In this document: positions 47,991 through 62,181 of the stretch, one piece after another
Numbering within the stretch: the first letter of the stretch is position 1
How the letters are laid out: each line of letters opens with the position of its first letter
Source: Aphelidium insulamus
Lineage: Eukaryota > Aphelidiomycota > Aphelidea > Aphelidiaceae
Length of the DNA: 64,000 bases
Assembly: GCA_036784855.1 (NCBI GenBank)
Contig: JAZDSV010000008.1
Span: 1-64,000, forward strand
Reading direction: 5' to 3'
Position numbers and translations under genes: made by a program
Notes under the pieces: generated by a model
Database searches by the model: none
Seen by the model: only the letters and a program-made list of their open reading frames with translations
Told to the model about the DNA's origin: nothing

Positions 47991-50900
47991 CTACTCGGCC
48001 AAATCTGCATCGCCGCGCGTCTTTAGCTGTGGCGCACTGCCCAAGCTGTCATCGCCATTATCGTCAGTAACCCGGGGTGATGATGAGTCGGGACGGCCCA
48101 GTGTTCCACGAACATGTTCGTCATAGCTGGGCGGCAGTTGGTAGGCAGGCAGTGCAGATGTGGGCGGTGCACTGTCCTCAACTGGTGGACCTACGGGATT
48201 CCTGTCCGAGTCGTCCGTCAACACCACGGTTGCCGGCTGTGTCGTTGTGGTTGTTGTTGTTGTTGCGGCATCTGCGGTGATGTTGTCTCCCATCACGGTC
48301 GTTGTCACTGTTGGTGAGACGGTGGCATCGGCACGTGCAGATGGACTTGACGGGCTCTTGGCAATGCCGGCTGGTGCGATGGGCTCCAGCATGTCGGCGC
48401 CGGCACTGGCCAGCATGTCGTCAAACACTGGCACAACACGGCCGGCCTCCACCTTGTGCTTGACTTGAATGCGGCGGGCAACCAGGGCCGCCACAAGCAG
48501 CACAGCGCACACTGCAAACGCAATTCCGGCAATGGCACCCGGCACCAGACCGGTGTATGCCTCGGAGGTGGCGCTGGGTGGCGGAGGAGATGACGGCGGC
48601 GTGCCCGCCTGTTTCTCACGCACGTCCACCCGGATGGCAAACTCGGTCAAGTGCGTGCACTGGCACGTCACTGCCGACGCATTGAACGACGCCACGGTGC
48701 AGCCAGTAGTGTCCCAGACACCCGTGGTGTATGTGGGCGGCAGGCGCTTGAAGAACGTGCAGCTGGGCACATAGTCCTGGTCCTGTGCCACCTTGGCGGC
48801 AGTCTCGCCCGACAGCGGGATTGTGAATGTCACGGGCGGCGAGAGGAGCGCGGTGTTGACCTGGTCCGTGGGCAGCGTGTCGCCGGGAGCGGCCGGGCCG
48901 CCATTGTTGACGGTCTCGTTGCGGAACTCGAGCACGTACACCATGTCGTCCACGGTGCTGTTGCCCATGGCAGATGCGTCATAGAGCAGCGAGTTGGCAG
49001 ACGTGCCCACAAAGTACTGCAGGCACTCGCCGTCCTGGGCGCCCACGGAGGCACCAAGGCGCGGCACGCTAAACAGGCCGAACTGGCTGGTCGAGGATGC
49101 CGGCGCCGAGCCGAGCGTGATCTGGCCGGCCTGTGCCGACACCAGCTGCATTGCTTTGCCGCCGCAGACTGTGCGGCGCTGCATGCACCCGGTCAGAGTC
49201 CCGACAAGCGTGTGCCGGCTGTCCGCCACCAGAGTGGCATTGGTGGTGTTGACGGCGGCATACAGCTGGTCCGCCATCGCCAAGACGCCACCGGCCACCG
49301 CGGGTGTGAAGCATGTGCGCGAGTCTCGTCCGGCCGCATTCATCTTGGCCAGCAGGTCGCCGAGTAGCGCGACACTGGTCACGGCGTCCGCAATGGACAC
49401 CTGGCCGCCGGCAACAATGCCCTGGAGAAGGGTCAGCAGCATCGGGCCGACATCCTGGTGGTCCACGCTGGCTTTCTGGCTCAGGGTGCCGAGTAGGGCA
49501 AACTGGCTCTGCTGCGCGGCCGTCAGGTCACGTTTCCGTAGGTGGTTGCCGGCGCCGCGCACAAAACTGCTGCTGCTTGAGCCGCCGCTGCTACCGGTTG
49601 CCGAAGACAGCAGCGACGCCATTTGGAGCGCCGCCGGAGCATTCGAGTCCTTGTCAAAGTCGGCCGAGGACTTGAGTGCCAGCTGCTGCGGTGTGGGACC
49701 ACCAGCCGGGGCATCAGTCACCGTCACAACCAGCACTGGTGGCGAGCGAGCCCGACCACCCGCCTCGTCCGTCACATCCACCACCACGGTGTGCACACCG
49801 GTGCGGGCAAACATCAGCCGGTAGACACCGTTCTTGGTGCGCAGTGCCAGCTGGTCCAGCGTGCCGTCCGCGCGCCGCTCATAGAACGTGTACCAGATGG
49901 AGCCGCTGAGCGGATCCGTGCTCCACTCGCCGCACCGGAACACAAACTCCGTGCTCAGTGCCTGGCCGGTGGTGGCGCCCAGAACGCGGCAGCTGCCGAA
50001 ATCCGGCTCCTGTCGGACGCTGAACACCGCGGCTGACCGACCGAACGCACCGGGCACCGCGCCAACCTTTGGTCGCACCAGCACCTCCACGCAGTATGTC
50101 TGACCGGCCTGCAGCGCTGGCGGCTCCGCGGTGCGGAACGCCAGTGCTTGCGCGCCCACCACAGAGTTCAGTACAGACGGGTCAGTCAGGTTCAGCGTGG
50201 CGTACAGGCGGCCGTTGCAGCGCGGCTGCGACACCCAGATAAAGTCCAGGCTGTCGGCGCTGTAGTTGCCAATGATGTCGGCAAACAGGCTGAAGGTGGG
50301 GTCGCGCGCGGCCGGGCGCTTCGAGTTTGTGGAGATCTGGATGGCCGGCACCGGAGTGGCGCTGAACCGGTACTGCACCGTCTCCTGGCTGGACCGGCCG
50401 CTCAGCGTGTGGTTGGCCTGCAGCGTGAAGGCGTAGTAGCCGGTGGCCGGGGTGGCCATCATGCTGCCGGCACTGAATTGTACCTGCATGGCGTTGGCGG
50501 GCAGCTGCAGCGGCTGGTTGGTGCGGCGGTCAATGCACGGTCCGGGGGCCGACGTGCTGCTGGAGAACAGTGCGCACGCCCACTGCAGTTGATACTCGGT
50601 CAGGCGGTCGGCCAGCTGGCGCTGGTTGCGCCACGTGGTGTCCAGCAGGCGGGCCCGGAGCACCACCTGGCTGTCAAAGTAGAGCTGGCGGTTGCCGCCG
50701 CGAATCACCGCCACCAGCTGGCTGTAGTCGTACTGCAGCTGGTACTGCGTGCGGTAGGTCTGGCCGGTGCTGGGCAGCGTGACCGCCACCTCGAACAGCA
50801 GCGAGTAGCCGGGCTGGAAGGCGTACGGCGGCACCACCAGTTCGGCACCGCTGGCGGAGGCCCAACCAGGCTGAATGGAGCCGCGGGACGTGGTCAACAG

Positions 50901-53900
50901 GGACCAGGCGATGCGGGCATTGCCGGTGCTGAGCAGGCCACGCTGCTGCAGGCACGTCTCGTTGGCGGTGAACTTTAGCAGCGCCATCAGCTTGACCGGC
51001 TGTTCGGGCAGGGCGCGACCACCGTTCGGGCCCTGGATGCGGATGACGGGGATGACGGCCGCGGTGTCCACTTGCAGCTGGAACTGGCGGCTGGTGTGCG
51101 GGCCGAGGAAGTTGCCCAGCACAAATGTGAACAGGTAGGTGCCGGACAGGGAGAACAGCTCGGCGGGAACGGTGTGGTAGAGGTTACCCGCCGGTACCGA
51201 CTGCGCCAGTGCGGCCAGAGCGGCATTCAGCGCCGCCTCCTCCTGCGCATGGTTGCCGCTGCCCTGGATCTGCACCGAGTAGTTGGCAAAGGTGAAGTAG
51301 CGGCCACCGCCGCCAGTGGACGCGGTCAGGTCCACATCCCAGCCGGAACAGGCGCCCAGGAACTGGCCGGCCACCAGCTCCACGGCCGGTGAGACGGGAT
51401 TGACTGGCGCCGCGATGGGCAGCGAATCGGAGGCCGGCAACCAGTCAAAGAAACGCTCGCCGCCCTTCTTGAGCACACCGCCCGCCATGCGCAGCACCAG
51501 CCCCGGAGCGGGCGCCGTGTGCAAGTGTCCAGCGGCGAAATCGGCGCTCACTGTCACGGCCAGCGTGTACGGGTCCAGGAACAGGGCGCGGCAGTCACTG
51601 ACCAGACCGGTGCTCAGCTGTGCGTATGTGAAGTTGGCATTGGCCACCGCCGCGGGATCGACGTCAAACAGCGCCTGGCACGAGGTGTTGGCCAGCTCCA
51701 GCCCGTTGGTGGCCGCGTCGAACGACACGTACGTGAACACACCGGCATCATCGAGCCATGTGGCCACCACAGCTGGTGCGGCGGCCACGTAGCGCACAGT
51801 GTGCGGAGTGTTGGGCGCCACTGGCACGAACTGGAATGCCGGGAACTGGAAGGTGGAGGCACCCACGCCCACCTTGTCATAGCCGATTCCACTGAAGCTC
51901 AGATTAATTTCCACGTCGGAGCTCTCGTCCAGCTGCGGCCCGGGACACGTGATCAGCTGCGGGCTGTAGTAGGTGGCCTTTGTGCTCTGCGACAGTGTGC
52001 GGTACTCTTGCGCCGTGAAGTCGTCGTTCCACTGCAGCGCCGTGTACTTGAACCAGCACGCCGTCTTGGCGTAGTTGATGAATCCAGTGCCGGTGATGGT
52101 GACCAGCAGGTTGGAGGAGCCGTCTGCGGCCAGCACGGTGCGATTGGGCGATGTGCCGGTGACCAGCGCCTGGTCGCGGTAGACCGACAGCTGGCGCACG
52201 CTGGACAGGCCCTTGTCGCCGAAATCCATCTGCACGGGAAAGTTGGCCGTGGACACGTTCGGGTTGGCGTTGAAGTAGTCGTCAAACGGTGTCGGGGCCT
52301 CCAGCAGCACCGTCACGGCGGACGACGAGTTGTAAAACACCGCCCCGGTCCTGATCAGCACGCGGTTGATGTAGACGCGGTCCGTGGGTCGGAACCCGGC
52401 ACCGGCCAGCACCACAAACACACCGGCACGGTGCACCACCGGGTTGGGCAGGATGGAGGTGAGTTCATTGCACTGCGAGTTGTCGCCCTGGCACACGCCG
52501 CAGTTGTCACGCTGGGCCGAGCCAAACATCACGCCCAGACAGTCCAGACAGCTGCTGCCGTCGCCGCCGCACACACCGCACGCGTCCCACTGCTGTGTGT
52601 TGTACAGCGGGTGCAGGGGGCAGCGTCCCGCGCAGTCTCGCACCACAGGCACGCAGGTCGGTGTGGGTGTGGGCGAGGGTGACGGTTGGGTGCTGGTTGC
52701 AATGTCAATGCTGCTGCTGGCAATGGCCGAACTGGACGCTTCAATCGTCGATGTGGCAGTGCTGGTAACCTCAGTTGTCGACAGCACCAAGCTTGTCGAG
52801 GCGCCCTCTGCGGAAGAGGTGATCATATCGCTGCTGCTCGAGGAACTTTCGACAGCGCTGCTGCTTGCCACTGTAGACGTCGGAGTGTCGCTACTAGACG
52901 GCTCGTCGGAGGAGGACACAGAACTGCTTGACACGGCACTGGAAGAGCTTGAAGAAACGCTGCTTGGTGTGGGCGAAGGAGCGGAACTTGAAGAACTGGA
53001 AGTAGTCTTGACCAAGCTGCTGCTGGTTGTTGGCTGCGTGCTTGTGGTGGCAACAATGCTGCTTGTTGTTGAATGAGTGGTGGTGGTGGAGAATGAAATG
53101 GTGGTGGTGGTGTTGAGCAGGGCGGCGGCAAACGGGCTATCCGCATCAATGCCGCGCTCAAACAGCCGCGACTGCGCATAGTGCAGCAGGTTCTGGGTCC
53201 ACACCGAGTGGGTGGCATAGCCTGCGACGTACGGCCGCATCATGCGCACCTGATTCTGCTTCAGCTCCGTGTTCTCCGTCATGGCCGTGCCCGCGTTCAA
53301 CTTGCGGTACCACATCAGCGCCTCGGGGACAGTCTCGACACGTGCCGTCTCCATCAGGGCGGCCCGTGCAAGGAACTCGTAGTCCTCGAAACCCACACCG
53401 AAATCCTCCGTGAACCCATCGACGGCGTCAAAGTACGAGCGTTTGGCCAGAAAGCTGCTGTCACCGTAGCCATTCTGCAGCAGACCCAGATCAGCCGCGG
53501 CACCCAGCGGCACGAATCGACCCGCGCCACTGGACGCCGAGCCGGTCTGCGGATACGAGACAGAGTGGAACAGGTCGTGGCCCGAGGTGACAATGTCGGC
53601 ACCCGTGGTCAGCGCCACATTCACCATGGTCTCCAGCTGCGAGGGGCACAGTGTCAGCGCGCGGCACAGAGACACAAGTGATAACACGGTACCTTGTGCG
53701 GCTTGGCCACGTCGTCGTCATCCAGGAAGAGCAGGAACTCTCCCTTGGCATTGGCCGCACCAGTGTTTCGCGCGGCGCCCAACCAGCGCTGCGGCTCGCG
53801 GATAACTTTCCAACCCTTGGACTCCCACCACTGCCACGCCAGGTCGTTGATGAACTTTATGGAGGCGGCGTCGCTGCTACCGTCATCCACCAGGATCACC

Positions 53901-56166
53901 TCAATGCGGTCCTGCGGGTAGGTCTGCTCCTCGATACTGCGAATGGCCTGCTTGACCAGCTCCACGCGGTCATGGTGCACAATCACCACGGTGACCATGG
54001 GCAGTGCCACATCCACTTGTGCCGCAGTGTCCCCCATCAACAGCGAGTGCGCGGTAAGTGCGGCGCCAACGGGTGCCGCGGCACAGTGGGCCGACACCGT
54101 GACCGCCGACTCGGTAAACAGTTTGGAGTACACCGACTCGGCCCAGAGACGCGCGGCATCCGCCGCCACATCGGAGCTGGCGCGCGTCGCCAGGAACGTG
54201 CGGCCGAATGCATTGGCGGTGGCCAGCAGTGAGGTGGCCAGTGCGCGCGTGCTGTTGCCGGCAAACAGCGCCGCGTCCCAGTCGTCGTACAGCACGGCCG
54301 ACTCGCTGAGCACATCGCGCGCAACGGTGAATGGGATGCCATTGGCCAACAAACTATTGAGCAGGTAGGTGGTGCCGGTTGCGGCCGAGACGTACGGCAG
54401 CACGGCCAGTTTGCGCGGTGCGGTGCCCGACGATGACGACGGTGTGGCCGTCATGTACGCCAGGATGTCGCCGACAGAGTTGGCGTGCACGGTTTGCCAG
54501 CGCAACTTTGCCGGCCAGCTGTAGCCGCGCATCTGGATGTACTCGTCGCTGGCTAGAGTGGGGCTTGTCAGTTCCACGGAGTGACCGAGGAAGGTGACGC
54601 TGACACTGCGGGCGGCCAGTTTGGCGCCCACCGCTTCAATGGCGTCCAGCATCAGCTTCAGACCCGACTCCATGCTCAGCTGGGGCGTGCCGACAAACAC
54701 CAGCTCCAGCGGGGCGGCGGTGGACGAGGCCGTCACTGGCGTGTATGGAACCGCGGCTTTGGCCGGCACCTCCTGCGCCACCACCAGTTTGGCCGGGTCA
54801 ATCTTCCAGCGCAGCTCCGTGCGCAGATGTTCGCCAAGGATACGGTGCCCCACCACCACCAGGTCGCTGTTTTCCGCCATCGACTGCGACATGTAGTCCA
54901 CGCGCAGCATCTCCGTGATCTGCGTCTCGGAGCCGCCGTACGCCTTGCCGAACTGGGCGCCGTTCAGATCGCCATGCGCCAGACGCTCGGCCAGACTGCG
55001 TGGCATAGAGTCCACGTGCGCGATGAAGCGCGTCTGTGCAAAACAGGCCAGGCCCTGGTGACGCGCCTGTAGGACATAGTGCAGCACACCAGAGTGCACG
55101 GGGGCCTGCACGGTGGCATACACATTCATCCCCGGTGTGGCCAGGTAGCGGTACACTGCGTATGCGCGATTCCCCGACTCGGACGCCGAGGTCATCACCG
55201 ACGGCATCGCTGGCAGTCTGCAATACAAATGTTAGTATATGTCAGTGAGTGTCAGTCAGTGTGTGTCAGTGATGTGTCTGTCTGTCAACATGTTTACACA
55301 CACACTATTGCATCACATGTATATGTGGAACTACAATTAATATAGATTATTTTACGTACGCAATAAGGTCCACACCACGCTGAGCATAGTGTTTGACCAG
55401 ACTGTTGAAACGAGCAGAGTCTGCCGCGGTGGACAGCTCTCCGGTGTATAGGACGGTGACCAGTGCGCCGGCCGCGGCCATCTTCTCCGCCAGAGTTTCA
55501 TAGATTGCGGCGTCGTGGATGGTGGCGACGTCAGACAGAGTGGCGTGCGTGGTGCGTGCGGTCCGGGACGCGACCAAATCGCCAAATGACTCGACCACGT
55601 ACAGAATGGAATTGGGCTGAACAGCCGTGGGCTCCACGTCTGCACGATGTGTATAAGTATTCCAAGAAAGATGCACATTAATAATATATATATAATGGTA
55701 CCTTGCATGGACACGGCACAATTATCGCCGGTCCAGCCGAGATCGCAAAAGCACTGGCCGTTGTCTACGGCGACTCCGTGGCCGGCACAGGATCCGTCCA
55801 GCACAAGCGCACCGTCCGAATTGGCATCATTGTTGAATATGGTGGAAATACGCGATGAGATGCCGCCAGTCAGCGCGTCAATGTTCTACAGATCATAGAT
55901 TTTAGTACCGTTAGCAGACGCGCGTGTATAGAATATAGACGGACCTCACGCCCGCCAGCTATCAATCCGGTATAGCTGGCCAGGAAGGCGATCGAGCACA
56001 CAACCACGGCGAGGGCAATGTGCGTACGCAGTGAGACCGGCTGCACGGCCGCGGCCGCGTCTGACTCTGACGACAGCTCTGTTGGATGTTGTTGTAGTTT
56101 CTTCTTGTCATTGGCGGCGGCGGCGGAAACATTTTTGGCCGCCGGTGGATTCGGCTGTCGTTTCAT
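47991..56166 (-). CDS. Giant membrane protein: GT4-like and GT2 glycosyltransferase fused to IPT-REJ-GPS adhesion module
   Basis: Five exons (56166..55945, 55885..55702, 55639..55360, 55217..53693, 53636..47991) give 2618 residues. N-tail basic, then signal anchor ALAVVVCSIAFLASYTGLIA (about 50-70). An EGF-like piece contains CFCDLGWTGDNC. Residues about 145-600 have a GT4-type two-Rossmann pattern (YGGSETQITEML, LELVFVGTPQLS) but lack the usual EX7E pair. GT2 at about 634-880 has VDDGSSD, FLFLDDDD and FEDYEF. A Ser/Thr mucin-like stretch, Cys-rich repeats (DACGVCGGDGSSC, DNCGVCQGDNSQC), IPT-like and REJ modules, then GPS motif VTCQCTHLTEFA and TM helix GAIAGIAFAVCAVLLVAALV (about 2436-2457) follow. 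The 161-residue tail has LPPSY. GT2 C-half through tail are one uninterrupted exon, so the fusion is real in the DNA. Confidence 0.85.
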
Positions 56167-56811
56167 GTCTCGCTATTCCACTCGCTGCTAGCCACCGTAA
56201 GCAGGAAGCGATTGATGATGGTGAGAAGGCTGAAGTAAACGCACAATAACGAGTTGAGAGAGAGAAAGAGTAGCGCCCACAGTTTATTTTGCGAGCTCTG
56301 GCACCCGGCGAATCAGAGTGTTTGCTGGCGTGTCGAATGACGCTTGTCGTTGCGAGGGTGCCGCGATGGTCGTCTAGCTGCGTGGGGTAAGCATATGTAT
56401 GCTTAAATGGTTAAATGTTGTTGTTATATATATGTTGTTGGTTGTTTTCAAAGAGTACAATATATCACGTGGGATGCGTATCGCCCTCCCTATAGCTAGG
56501 CCCCTGGCTCACAAGACCCTTGCCCTGTAGTCGAACCAGGTTGTGCATAGAATCAGTAAATTACATAGTTTGAATTGTTACTGAGTTATAGTAAAGCCAT
56601 TATATTATCTTCAGCCATCACCGCCTGATCAGACAATATTTTCATCCATACACTATCATTGATACTCCAGCCAGGATCCAAGCGATTGGGACGCGTGATC
56701 TCATTGGCTGGATGCGTGGCCGTTTGAATCTCTCGATCTTTTTCCATCACGTTCCTAGCGCCTTTCTCTCTCACGCGTTCTGTTTGAATTTTATATATCT
56801 GAATATAAATT
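56167..56811. promoter_or_regulatory. Divergent upstream region of the giant gene and the small secreted-protein gene
   Basis: 645 bp with no gene. A TATATATCTGAATATAAAT stretch at 56791-56809 immediately precedes the plus-strand start codon and may be its core promoter. A T-loop-like word (GGTTCGA on the minus strand near 56540) does not belong to a tRNA. Confidence 0.45.
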
Positions 56812-57258
56812 ATGCTATGCAACTATTGGGGCGCGCGCAGAATAGTCCTGATGCTTGCACTACTAGTGGCATTCGACACCGCCACACAAGCTGCAAGGCC
56901 TACCAACATTGCCAGCTTGGGGTTTAAACTGGCCGGAACGCTGGGCACGCTCTCTCTCGTCCAACAGCTCGCAATAAATCGTCAATGCGCAGAGTATCCA
57001 CTACGAGACATCTGCGACCACATGCCCGGCTGCAAGTGGGTGTCGAATGGGTCATGCACGGGACAAGACTTTTACGAGGAGCTGGCCAGCCGCAGCGCCA
57101 CCTGCCGAGAGTACGCAGGCTGGGTGGACTGTGCGAGGCTGCCTGGGTGCAAGCTGGAGCGCTCTGTCGATAATCCTGGTAATTTTGTGTGCGTGGCCAG
57201 CCAGACGCATTTATGGGACACGCGCGGTCTGGCCATGCCCGATCCATCCTTTGATTAG
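56812..57258 (+). CDS. Small secreted Cys-rich protein with two internal repeats
   Basis: Single exon, 148 residues. The N-terminus MLCNYWGARRIVLMLALLVA, followed by ATQA, is a signal peptide. Two repeats follow: CAEYPLRDICDHMPGCKW...C and CREYAGWVDCARLPGCKL...C, sharing C-x(6-7)-C-x3-[ML]PGCK. Six to eight Cys suggest two small disulfide-bonded units. No known family is recognised. It sits head to head with the giant surface-protein gene, which may mean shared regulation. Confidence 0.7.
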   Translation: MLCNYWGARRIVLMLALLVAFDTATQAARPTNIASLGFKLAGTLGTLSLVQQLAINRQCAEYPLRDICDHMPGCKWVSNGSCTGQDFYEELASRSATCREYAGWVDCARLPGCKLERSVDNPGNFVCVASQTHLWDTRGLAMPDPSFD

Positions 57259-57279
57259 AGTGAATTGAGATGTTGTACG

Positions 57280-57322
<43 letters not shown>

Positions 57323-57521
57323 GTACTGTCTTTGTGTGTTGTGTGTATATCTGTGTATGGCTTTGTATGGATCCTGGTGTGTATCTGCTCATGTATGCAT
57401 ATCTCAATAGGAGCTGTCGTTGTCCGCGCATGAGATCGGCGCGGATCTCATGCGCCTGTATTTGCTGGACACAACGGTAGCAATGCACAAAAGTACTTCT
57501 ATAATATAATATAATATATGT
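57259..57521. repeat. (TG)n microsatellite and 12-bp-arm hairpin
   Basis: (TG)n at 57283-57321 follows the stop of the small secreted gene by 24 bp. At 57426-57455 a perfect inverted repeat (GCGCATGAGATC, 6-nt loop, GATCTCATGCGC) is nested in weaker outer arms (TTGTCC/GGACACAA). It lies between two convergent genes, so it would be in a 3' UTR. Confidence 0.85.
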
Positions 57522-59640
57522 CTATGTGGGAGTATCGCGCCGCTGCCGCTTGCTGGCGGACAGCGTGGCCAGAGTGCGCGCATACTGCTCCACCAGCTCT
57601 GGGCGGTCACGCAGAATAGTGTTTGGCAGGCGATGGCACTGGGCATACACACCGAACTCCCGCATCATCTGCTTCCAGTGCCGGCACTCGGCGCGCGCCA
57701 GCACCGACACCACCGTGCCGGAGCGGCCTGCACGCGCCGTGCGCCCCGCCCGATGCACGTATGTCTTGATGTAGGCGGCCGGGTCGTAGTTGATGACGCA
57801 GTGCACGCGGCCATCCGTAAAGTCCATGCCGCGCGCCAACGAGTCCGTGCAAATCAGCACGCTGACAGAGCCGCGGTTGAATGCGTCAATGAGGCGGGTG
57901 CGGTTCGTGGCGCTCAGCGTGGATGCAAAGAACTCGACGGACTTGAGGGCCGGCGGGGTGTCCTCGCAGTCACTGGCCAGGTGCTGCATAATTTCGTGCA
58001 GCCGGACCGCATGCTCAATGCTGCGCACAAACACCAGTGTTCCGCCGGGACTACCAGTATCATCATCCGCATTGCCATCCTCCCCTATGTCACTACTCAA
58101 AGTGTACCGCTGCTGCAGCAGGTGCCACAGCAGCAGCGGTTTCTCGGACCCGTCGCCGCACACCACAAACTCTTGGCGAATGGTGGCCGGGAGCGTGTAG
58201 TTTTCCTCTTCATCTTCGGCTTCGCGCTGGATGCTTGGCGCTGCTATTGTTGTGTTGATGGTGTCCTCATGCACATTGCTTTCACTGTCAGGCTTCTCGG
58301 CGGCGACAATCAGGCGGGGGCGGCGCAGCTGGAGGGCGGCCAGTTTGGCTGGGTGCCGCGTCAGTGTGGCCGAGAAGATGAGTTTGCGCACGTGCGTGAC
58401 ACACTGCAGCGGTGACAGTGATGCGCCTGGGGAATGCTTGCTGAGCGCCCGGATGGTGTAGGCGGCCGTCTCTGCGTCACTGCAGCCAGGCACCCGTGGA
58501 TGCAGCGGCTGCCCGGGCCGGTCACGCACAGTCACCAAGTGGTCCGTAGTATCAGGTCCCACAGCTGCTGCCAGATCGCCGCCGTCCATGGATCGCAGCG
58601 CCAGCGGGAGCCAGTTGTTGTAGTGTTGAGTGAGCAAGCGGTCAGCCTCGTCCACCACAAACCATTGCAGGTGCTGCAGCAGTGGCGATGTCCCCGCACC
58701 GCCGCTGCCCACATTTATGTCCACTACCTGATGCTGTTCGGGCTGCTGCAGATGGTCCACCAGGCGGCCCGGCGTGGTGATCAGTATGTCACACTTGGCC
58801 AGCCGCGAATGTTCCTGTGACAGACCACTAGCGGCAGCAGCACCGCCGCCACCGCCGCCACCACCGTCAGACGACCCACCCTGAATGGCAACCACACGCA
58901 GATCCGTGCCGTGCACACATCGGTCCAGCGTCTGTTTGACCTGCTTAACCAGGTCACGCGTGGGCACCACAATCAGGGCGCGCAGGAGCGGCAGCCGACG
59001 ATGGCACAGCGACTCGACGATCGGTAGCGCGTACGCCAGGGTCTTGCCGCTGCCAGTCGGCGCCGACACCAGCAGGTCGCCGGGATGCTTGCCGGAGCCG
59101 CCGTCCTGCGTGAACACTCGGCGCCAAGCCTATCCATTTGAAGTACATGGATGTCGAGGGTATATCATACATATGATATTTACCAATACATGCACAGAGC
59201 ACAGAGCACAGGGCACACACCGTATCCACTGAGGCCTTTGTGGCATCTACATCAGGCAGAATGGCATCCAGGACAGCCTGCTGGACGGGAAAGAGCGCGT
59301 GCATTCCGAGCTGGGCGCGACAAGTGGCGGCCATCCGCGCCGACAGTTTGCCTAAAGGTATATCATCGACATCACTGGTTCCTGCTTGAGTATCTGCGGT
59401 GGCGGTGCGGCTGACGGCGAACGGGATTACGGTCGGGTGGCGCAGCCAGTCGAATTCACGTGGCATTGACGCGTCCACGGGAATGGTCATATCTTCGCCA
59501 CCATTGAGTGCATGGTCGTCTGAGTGCACGTTGGCATCATTGCTGTCGACTTTATCATCGTCAGGCTTTGATGTAAACGCGGTGTCGTCCTTTCCACTCG
59601 CCTTATCAGCAGCGTCCCTTCGCCTTCTCTTTGATGGCAT
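57522..59640 (-). CDS. DDX51: DEAD-box RNA helicase DDX51/Dbp6
   Basis: Two exons (59640..59221 and 59129..57522) give 675 residues. The N-tail has a basic stretch (MPSKRRRRDAADK) suited to the nucleolus. Motifs in order: ALFPVQQAVLDAILPD (Q-motif-like), SAPTGSGKTLAYALPIVE (I), VVPTRDLVKQV (Ia), TTPGRLVDHLQ (Ib), VVDEADRLL (II), FSATLTRHPAKLAALQLRRP (III plus the DDX51/Dbp6 follow-on), TLVFVRSIEHAVRLHE (IV), TDSLARGMDF (V) and YVHRAGRTARAGRSGTVVS (VI). It acts in 60S ribosomal subunit assembly. Acidic and Gly-rich linkers (SSDGGGGGGGGAAAAS) are inserted between motifs Ia and Ib. Confidence 0.93.
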
Positions 59641-61768
<2,128 letters not shown>

Positions 61769-62181
61769 TTGCGACTTCGCCAGCTAATCATCATCGCTTG
61801 ACGGTTCACCGTCTCAATATAACATGGCCAATGATCTTATTCTGTGTAGTGAAGAAAGATGTTCTTTGGAGAAAGAGGATGCACGATTGCGCTGTAAGGC
61901 ATAAATGCAATAGGAGGTATCTCTAGTGGATAGCAGGTCCTTACAGCAGGTTCTTTCTTGGAACCCAGAAATAATAATTATTTTGAAGTGGAGACATAAG
62001 TACATTTTTTGACTAGCACTACCACGAAGAGTAGGTGTAATAGAGTTGTAAGGAGAGAGAATACTAACCAACAAATAGGTCATTGGTGCCGTGGAAACGT
62101 TGGTGAGTATCAATGCCGTCTATCTGCCGAGTATGGTGCTTTACACTTGCAGTAAATAAAGTGGTATGACAACTACAGCAA
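61769..62181. other. Spacer, no gene seen
   Basis: GAPDH 3' flank and AT-rich sequence. A minus-strand open frame here is not protein-like. Confidence 0.5.

Noticed and set aside
56500-56560. Possible tRNA (GGTTCGA word on the minus strand)
   Set aside because: The T-arm has a mismatched stem and no D-arm, anticodon arm or acceptor stem can be formed upstream.
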